64,000 nucleotides of DNA from Pseudomonadota bacterium (GTDB taxonomy: Bacteria; Pseudomonadota; Gammaproteobacteria; Acidiferrobacterales; UBA6901), in contig JAJYEX010000001.1 in assembly GCA_021785515.1 (NCBI GenBank), positions 62,001 through 126,000 of the forward strand, written 5' to 3'. The notes below the pieces were generated by a model. That model saw nothing but the letters and a program-made list of their open reading frames with translations. It made no database searches and was not told where the DNA came from. This document shows, in pieces, positions 58,930-64,000 of the stretch (its first letter is position 1; each line of letters opens with the position of its first letter). The translations under genes and the position numbers were made by a program.

Positions 58930-59799
58930 CTATCCATGCACCTGATCGTCCCCCACCACCGCTGTACGCCACGCGTAACCACGGGAGCGAACAGCGAATT
59001 CCATCGGAGGAAACAGGGTGTAATCCATCGCCAGCGGACCGGTATTCCATTGCCAATCGAACGTGCGCATGCCGTTTCCTCGCGTTGGTCCGAACATCCG
59101 CAGAACGGGTTCGAGCGCAGCCGAATTTGCATTGGGTCTGGCCATGCCGTTGAAGTTACCCGTTCCCGTGGCCGGCTCCCACTGTCCAGTTCCGCTGATC
59201 CCGAGACTACCGCTTAGCGTCTGCAGGCGCAGCGCGACACTTCGGCCGTGACCCTCCAAGTATAGCCGGTAATCCCCCAGCGGCCGGACACTGGACAGGC
59301 TGCTCGCCGCCCGCTGCCACTCAATCGCGACCCGTCCGCTCAGGGTCCCGTTACGAACCGCAAACCGCTTGGAGTCAACATGGAACTGCCCCGCGGGACC
59401 GAACAGCCCGGCCGGACTGTAAAAGCTGCTGAGGAGTTGTGCCGGAAAGCTGGCATTGAGGTCGCTCAGTGCGATGCGGTGGTAACCGAGATCGATGTCG
59501 GCCTGCAGATTGGCGCCAGATCCGTCGATCGCAGTGTGTACGCGCAGCCTGCCCAGAAACAGCCACAAAGGATTGAATTCCCACCGGACTGAACCCACGC
59601 TCCGTGGCAGTGCCGACGCCACGCGCACTGCCAGGATACCGCGGCCGCGCCAGACGGTGCCGGAGGGCCGGGCGATATTCACCTCGCCGCGGCTTGTACG
59701 CGCAAGCGCCCAGGAAACCCAGCCGGCCGGCGCCGTTGCCACCAGAAACATCAGGTACAGCGCCAACCCCAGAAAAACGTACCACAGCCAGCGCCGCAT
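58930..59799 (-). CDS. gspN: Type II secretion protein GspN
   Basis: About 289 residues, with one N-terminal membrane anchor (WLWYVFLGLALYLMFLV) and a mainly beta periplasmic domain, the GspN layout. It is the last gene of the gspH-to-gspN run. The ATG at 59799 overlaps the gspM stop (TGATG). GspN occurs in only some type II systems and its role is not well defined. Confidence 0.85.
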   Translation of the reverse strand: MRRWLWYVFLGLALYLMFLVATAPAGWVSWALARTSRGEVNIARPSGTVWRGRGILAVRVASALPRSVGSVRWEFNPLWLFLGRLRVHTAIDGSGANLQADIDLGYHRIALSDLNASFPAQLLSSFYSPAGLFGPAGQFHVDSKRFAVRNGTLSGRVAIEWQRAASSLSSVRPLGDYRLYLEGHGRSVALRLQTLSGSLGISGTGQWEPATGTGNFNGMARPNANSAALEPVLRMFGPTRGNGMRTFDWQWNTGPLAMDYTLFPPMEFAVRSRGYAWRTAVVGDDQVHG

Positions 59800-60320
59800 C
59801 ACGTACCAGGCCCCCGCAGCTCCAGGCGCGCATCAACGATTCCCGGTGAAGATTTCGCCTCGATCGCCGCATTCCGGACGCGCACGCCGTTGTGTAGCTG
59901 TAACGCCCGCAACCAGGTCACCAAAGTGTTGAACGCAACTCCGCGTATTACCAAACGCGCCCCGCTGGAGCCATCCGGTTCCAGCTGTGCGAGTGATTGC
60001 TTCAGGCCGTAATCGGCCGCGGACTGCTCGAGGGTTGCAAGAATAGCGGCGCCGCTGCCCAGGTGCGCAACGCCGCCCGTCGCGCGCAACCGTTGAATCT
60101 CCAACGCCTGCGACCGCATCGTCGCCAGACGGGCACGATCGCGTGGCACCGCCACACGCAGTTCGTGCAGTTCGTGCGCCATCGGAGCCCACAGAAAGTC
60201 ATAAGACAGGAACCCGCCGAGCACCACGACTGCGATGACCACGGCCACACGCTCACGGGTCTGCAGCGCACGCCAACGCGCGAGATGCGGCTCCAGAATG
60301 GACGGCAGGGAGCGCTTCAC
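59799..60320 (-). CDS. gspM: Type II secretion protein GspM
   Basis: A 173-residue inner-membrane protein with one hydrophobic segment (about 27-44, VVIAVVVLGGFLSYDF) and a small periplasmic ferredoxin-like domain. GspM partners GspL in the inner-membrane platform. The GTG start overlaps the gspL stop. Confidence 0.87.
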   Translation of the reverse strand: MKRSLPSILEPHLARWRALQTRERVAVVIAVVVLGGFLSYDFLWAPMAHELHELRVAVPRDRARLATMRSQALEIQRLRATGGVAHLGSGAAILATLEQSAADYGLKQSLAQLEPDGSSGARLVIRGVAFNTLVTWLRALQLHNGVRVRNAAIEAKSSPGIVDARLELRGPGT

Positions 60321-61600
60321 GGCGAACCTTCCGCCTTGACCCGGATGCGGCCATCAACAACCCCGCGATGGCTGGTGGCGTCCAGCACTTTGGCACGCAG
60401 GCCGTGCGCAACCAGCGCGCTGCGCAACGCCTCTACGGCCTGATAGTCTGTCACGCGCACATCGATGGTGAGACTTGAGCCCGAGTAGCTGAGGTTGCTC
60501 AGGTGTCCGCCCGGAACTGACTGGATCGCCGGAGCCGCATCTGCCAGCAGCGGCAGGAAATCGCCGGGCACGGGCTGGCCGCTGCCCGACTGCAGGGCGG
60601 CCAGCTGTCGCGCCATCTGCAGGGCAGGGTCGACAATGACATGGGCATCGGGAAAGCTGTGCCGAAACAGTTCGTACATCTCGCGCCGCTGCGCCAGTTC
60701 CACCCGCTTTAGATGCCACCACGTGCCGATATTCACGCCAAGGCTGATCAGAAACCACGCCAGCAGGATAACTCCGGCTGGCCGCAGGGCGCCCAAGGTC
60801 TGATGCAGCGGATTTGTGGGTGAGAATTCATTCTGCAGAAGGCTGAGTTCAGGACTGTCGGACTCCTGGGCCCAGAAGTCCTGCTCCATACCCCGCACCG
60901 GTAATCCCAGGGTCTCGGACCAGCGTCCAAAATCGATGCCGGCAGGCGGGTTGTAAAATGACAACGATTCCGGGGCCGCGGTTCCGGCCCGCGCCCCGCG
61001 GATCGCGATAACCAGGGCCTCCGGTACATCCGCCCCTTGTGACAGATCGCAGGGAAAACCCGACCAGGCGCCCGTACGCACGATCAGTTCGCCGCCGTCC
61101 CCGGTGAGCGACCAGACCGAGTCGTTCCAGGGCAGCGCGAAAACTTCCGGACACAGTACTGTCGGCTGCAGCCCTGACGCCTTGAAAGCATCGACCCAGG
61201 CCTGGAGGCGTGCACGTTCCGTCACCCCAACGGCCAGGCTTCCACCGCCCAGTGAACGATAGGCAAAATGGAGACTATCCGGTTCCCCCAGCAGCTGATC
61301 TTCCAGGGCATACGGCAAGGCCTGGGCGATGCGCGCGCGCGACTTGGTCGGCAAGGTCACCTGCGCCAGCATCGTCTCCGCGGCTGGAGTCCAGACCCGG
61401 ACGCGTGTGCTGTGCGGCGGCGGCGACAGCTCGTCCAGCCGGGAGACTTCACCGCGGCGTACGGCGCCACTTGCCTCGTGCAGCCACCACGCGACCGGCA
61501 GACCACCCTCCGGCCAGCCCAGAGGCAGCCGCAGGCTGAGCAGTGCGCGATCCCGGGGACGCAAACGCACGACCCTACTCTTCGCTGATACGCTCACCAC
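60317..61600 (-). CDS. gspL: Type II secretion protein GspL
   Basis: A 427-residue protein with an actin-like cytoplasmic part (QALPYALEDQLLGEPDSLHF; GVTERARLQAWVDAF). One membrane segment near 275-292 (GVILLAWFLISLGVNIG) precedes a periplasmic ferredoxin-like domain. GspL recruits the ATPase GspE to the membrane. It follows gspK with a gap of about 100 bases; the GTG at 61597 is an alternative start. Confidence 0.9.
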   Translation of the reverse strand: MVSVSAKSRVVRLRPRDRALLSLRLPLGWPEGGLPVAWWLHEASGAVRRGEVSRLDELSPPPHSTRVRVWTPAAETMLAQVTLPTKSRARIAQALPYALEDQLLGEPDSLHFAYRSLGGGSLAVGVTERARLQAWVDAFKASGLQPTVLCPEVFALPWNDSVWSLTGDGGELIVRTGAWSGFPCDLSQGADVPEALVIAIRGARAGTAAPESLSFYNPPAGIDFGRWSETLGLPVRGMEQDFWAQESDSPELSLLQNEFSPTNPLHQTLGALRPAGVILLAWFLISLGVNIGTWWHLKRVELAQRREMYELFRHSFPDAHVIVDPALQMARQLAALQSGSGQPVPGDFLPLLADAAPAIQSVPGGHLSNLSYSGSSLTIDVRVTDYQAVEALRSALVAHGLRAKVLDATSHRGVVDGRIRVKAEGSP

Positions 61601-61704
61601 GGGGTCACCGATAAGCCGGTTTTTGTCTTCACGCGATCGGGGTTCCAGAAGCGGTCGGACCTCGCCCGCTCACAGCAGCAGACAGGGCCATCACAGTGTA
61701 ACCG

Positions 61705-62724
61705 TTATCCACCATTCTGTCCCACTCCGGAGGACGATTGCCCTGTACCGGTATCACCTTTCGGCAAATTGGCCTGCAGGACCCCCGACTGCCATAAAAC
61801 CTGCGCAGACTGCGCTCCTCCCGGACTGTAAACAAGCGTGCGGCTGTCATTGTAGATACGCCCGAAGGAAGTCTGGATGTCAACGATGTAATAAGACGTC
61901 TTCACATCGAAACTCTGGCCGTTCTGCGGCGCCTGTCCTGCGCGGGACTGGAGCTGGCCTGGATCCGTGAACGGGTCCGGGGTGTTGTCCCTCTGGGCCA
62001 CAAGCGTCTGGGCAGTCTGAGGCGACATGGATGTAAACAGCGCGCTCAGCACCATGGCATCGGCGGTATTGATATTGACGGGCGTGGAGACCGGCAGAGC
62101 CACCACGTACGGCCGCAGGGCTTCCACGATCTTGGCATTGAAACCGCGGACCAGACGCAACTCCTCCACGCTCTGCAGCGGCTGGTTGGCGGCACGGTAT
62201 GGTGGGGTGAGCGTCAGGTAATAGTCGCTTTGCGCGCCGTCGGGCCGGGGTGGCCCTGGCGGGCCGATCCAGTCGAGCAGTGCATCCATAATCGACGGAT
62301 CGATACCCAGCGCGCGCAGCAGATTCTGGAACACAGCGATGTCCGGCTGACTTGGAACATTGCCGCTCATGAGATTATTGAGGTTAAATCGCGACTGGGC
62401 ATCAAAGATCCGAACCACAACGGTTCCGTTGGCAACCGGCATCGGCGGCAGCGCACGCGCCCATTCCTGCGTGAGATTGTCAGTAGGGTTGTTCTGCTTG
62501 GCATTGTCGTCCAGCACCTTGAGGGCTAGCGCGAGCGCACCGTCTCGAACTTCCTCCGCCTGTGAGCGGTCTGCCAGATTCTGCACCTGGCGTATCCACA
62601 CCTCCGTGCTCAGACTGAGATAGGCCGCTATCGTGGCGACAATGGCTACCACCAGCAGGGCGGTAATCAGCGCAAGCCCGCGCTGACCATGCCGGATCCA
62701 CCGCTGCCGCCGGTTGCTAGTCAT
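61705..62724 (-). CDS. gspK: Type II secretion minor pseudopilin GspK
   Basis: A 339-residue, unusually large pseudopilin, as usual for GspK. A basic leader is cut at RG before LALITALLVVAIVATIAAYL, and the position normally held by Glu+5 is not acidic, the known GspK exception. The alpha insertion domain includes SVEELRLVRGFNAKIVEALR and VNINTADAMVLSALF, a helix-hairpin-helix-like part. ATG 62724 overlaps the end of gspJ by 8 bases. Confidence 0.92.
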   Translation of the reverse strand: MTSNRRQRWIRHGQRGLALITALLVVAIVATIAAYLSLSTEVWIRQVQNLADRSQAEEVRDGALALALKVLDDNAKQNNPTDNLTQEWARALPPMPVANGTVVVRIFDAQSRFNLNNLMSGNVPSQPDIAVFQNLLRALGIDPSIMDALLDWIGPPGPPRPDGAQSDYYLTLTPPYRAANQPLQSVEELRLVRGFNAKIVEALRPYVVALPVSTPVNINTADAMVLSALFTSMSPQTAQTLVAQRDNTPDPFTDPGQLQSRAGQAPQNGQSFDVKTSYYIVDIQTSFGRIYNDSRTLVYSPGGAQSAQVLWQSGVLQANLPKGDTGTGQSSSGVGQNGG

Positions 62725-63412
62725 GGACCAGGAACAGCCACTTAAATCGCCCACGGCCGCGGACCGCAATCTTTACCTCAACACCACGGGGGAGCGGACT
62801 GACCATCCCGGGACCCGGTATCGTAGAGTTTGCAATGCCGCCTGGAGGCTGGACTCCTCCCGGAGACTGGGAATTTCCGGAGGGCTGCGGCCATAAACCC
62901 GACCACAGCTGGTCGGCTGTGAATGCCTGCACATCAAACGACGTAACATGACGCAGGATTGCCGACTTGACCGGCACCGTGCTGGGCGCTCTGTCCAGCA
63001 CCGGCCAGCTCAGGCGCCAGAGCACGTGGTGCCGCAACGCATAACCCACGCGCTCCAGGTCCCCGCGCACTGCGTTCCCGACCACCAGGACCCCGCCACG
63101 GGTAAATTCGAGCTGCGGAGCATCGAGAGTGCGGACGTCAGCCGGCCGGATGATGAACGCCGGAAGGGTCAGGCCGTCATCATCTATCACGGTCCGCGGC
63201 CGTGCCTGCGTCAGATCGTCCTGCAACTGCGCATAGCACATGGCGAGTCTGCTCCAGAACCGCCGCTCCGCCGCTACGCCGTTGCGAACACGCAGCACCT
63301 GATCCAGCGTGCTGTAGGCCATGATGCCCAGAATCGCGAACAGGGCCAGCGCCACAAGCATTTCCAACAATGTCAGGCCACGTGCGCGGCCTGCTGCGTA
63401 GCCGCACTTCAT
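62717..63412 (-). CDS. gspJ: Type II secretion minor pseudopilin GspJ
   Basis: A 231-residue pseudopilin with processing site ARG before LTLLEMLVALALFAILGIMA, Glu at +5, and the FWSRLAMCYAQLQDDLTQ pattern of GspJ. The frame is open further upstream but ATG 63412, overlapping the gspI stop, is the natural start. Residues 190-215 are rich in Pro and Gly (SPGGVQPPGG), longer than usual. Confidence 0.92.
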   Translation of the reverse strand: MKCGYAAGRARGLTLLEMLVALALFAILGIMAYSTLDQVLRVRNGVAAERRFWSRLAMCYAQLQDDLTQARPRTVIDDDGLTLPAFIIRPADVRTLDAPQLEFTRGGVLVVGNAVRGDLERVGYALRHHVLWRLSWPVLDRAPSTVPVKSAILRHVTSFDVQAFTADQLWSGLWPQPSGNSQSPGGVQPPGGIANSTIPGPGMVSPLPRGVEVKIAVRGRGRFKWLFLVHD

Positions 63413-63777
63413 GATGGCTTTCTCAGGAAACCAATGACCTGCCCGAGGATTTCGCGGTGGCGCTGGGCCCGTACCTCGATCTGCAGGCGACGGAAGTCGG
63501 CGATCGCAGTGGCTGAAACCTGCTGGTGCCAGTACCATTTCCTGCCGTTGAACTCCGTGGTGCCGCTGGTGGTGTCCGCAGACGGCCACTCCTTGCGCAG
63601 CTGCAGCTCGGTAATGCGGTTTACGGCGATCCATTGCGCTTCCAGGTGACTGCGCAGGCTGATACTGGTGTCGGTGGACTGGATGACCACACGCATGAGC
63701 GCGCTCAGGGCGATCGCCAGGATCAGCAGGGCGACCAGAATCTCCAGCAGCGTAAATCCACGGTCAGAGCTAGGCAT
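63409..63777 (-). CDS. gspI: Type II secretion minor pseudopilin GspI
   Basis: A 122-residue pseudopilin, MPSSDRG cut before FTLLEILVALLILAIALSAL, with Glu at +5. The WIAVNRITELQLR segment is typical of GspI. It overlaps gspH by 8 bases and gspJ by 4. Confidence 0.93.
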   Translation of the reverse strand: MPSSDRGFTLLEILVALLILAIALSALMRVVIQSTDTSISLRSHLEAQWIAVNRITELQLRKEWPSADTTSGTTEFNGRKWYWHQQVSATAIADFRRLQIEVRAQRHREILGQVIGFLRKPS

Positions 63778-64000
63778 GCTGCCGTACCATCCGGATGGTG
63801 CCGCCGGCCGTTCCCTGCACGCTCCAGTTCACACCCGAACGGCCGAGCACGATGTCGAATTTCGGCAACTCGCCGGTCGGCAGCAGGATCAGCTCCGGGC
63901 GATCCCCGCCGGCAGCGCCATTGATCGTGACCGAGAGGATATGCATGTTGGCCGGAAGGCGCCGTGGCCGCAGGATCTCGTTCGCCCGCACGGCCTCGAA
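63770..64000 (-). CDS. gspH: Type II secretion minor pseudopilin GspH, 5' truncated
   Basis: Only the C-terminal 76 residues lie in the window (FEAVRANEILRPRRLPANM to the end). The beta-rich tail and the position before gspI support GspH. The pseudopilin N-terminus would lie beyond 64000, probably with gspG before it. Confidence 0.78.
   Translation of the reverse strand, partial: FEAVRANEILRPRRLPANMHILSVTINGAAGGDRPELILLPTGELPKFDIVLGRSGVNWSVQGTAGGTIRMVRQHA

Overview
The window holds two kinds of DNA. Positions 1 to about 29,300 are the right-hand part of an integrated mobile element loaded with phage-defence genes. Positions 29,304 to 64,000 are ordinary chromosome of a gammaproteobacterium. 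The gammaproteobacterial call rests on the run murJ, ribF, ileS, lspA, fkpB, ispH with rpsT divergent beside it, on pilS-pilR-pilA next to a tRNA-Pro gene, on a complete-looking gspH-to-gspN type II secretion run, and on high GC. I cannot name the genus.

Element, left part (1-20,764). At the left edge, running leftwards, are a patatin-like phospholipase (CapV type) and a truncated CD-NTase, which together form part of a CBASS cyclic-nucleotide defence operon. Running rightwards from 1,874 is one tightly packed block of ten genes. It starts with a WYL-domain regulator (BrxR-like), a RecQ-type helicase fused to a ComF-like phosphoribosyltransferase, and a DprA-like protein with a winged-helix tail. 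Next comes a full type 3 BREX set in canonical order: brxF, brxC, a Zn-ribbon adenine methylase (pglXI), brxHII, pglZ, brxA. The block ends with a single-chain GmrSD-type (DUF262-DUF1524) restriction enzyme. Most junctions are overlaps or gaps of under 75 bases, so co-transcription is likely. The helicase-phosphoribosyltransferase/DprA pair is the least explained part. It resembles the ShosTA toxin-antitoxin architecture with a RecQ helicase added to the putative toxin.

Element, right part (20,765-29,303). Here lie a decayed traG/virD4 pseudogene, a RadC-family JAB protein, a MobF (TrwC/TraI-type) relaxase, a TrwB-like coupling protein with a G7 tract at its start, and a tyrosine integrase whose start faces the 3' end of tRNA-Thr(CGT). 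No type IV secretion genes are seen, so the element looks mobilizable, or is a conjugative element only partly visible. Its left end lies outside the window.

Core chromosome. On the minus strand, from right to left, are murJ, a DUF2203 gene, ribF, ileS, lspA, fkpB, ispH, thiO and a cysteine-free Fur-family gene. Around 39-44 kb are rpsT (TTG start), proB, obgE, rpmA and rplU, then ispB and tRNA-Pro(CGG). Next come a small PP0621-family membrane protein and pilS-pilR, a predicted sigma-54 promoter, and two tandem type IV pilins with the same mature N-terminus. These are followed by a TMTC-like membrane glycosyltransferase candidate and four glycosyltransferases. A minus-strand glycan group (GT9, methyltransferase, Wzx-like flippase) leads to the type II secretion genes gspN, M, L, K, J, I and a partial gspH at the right edge.
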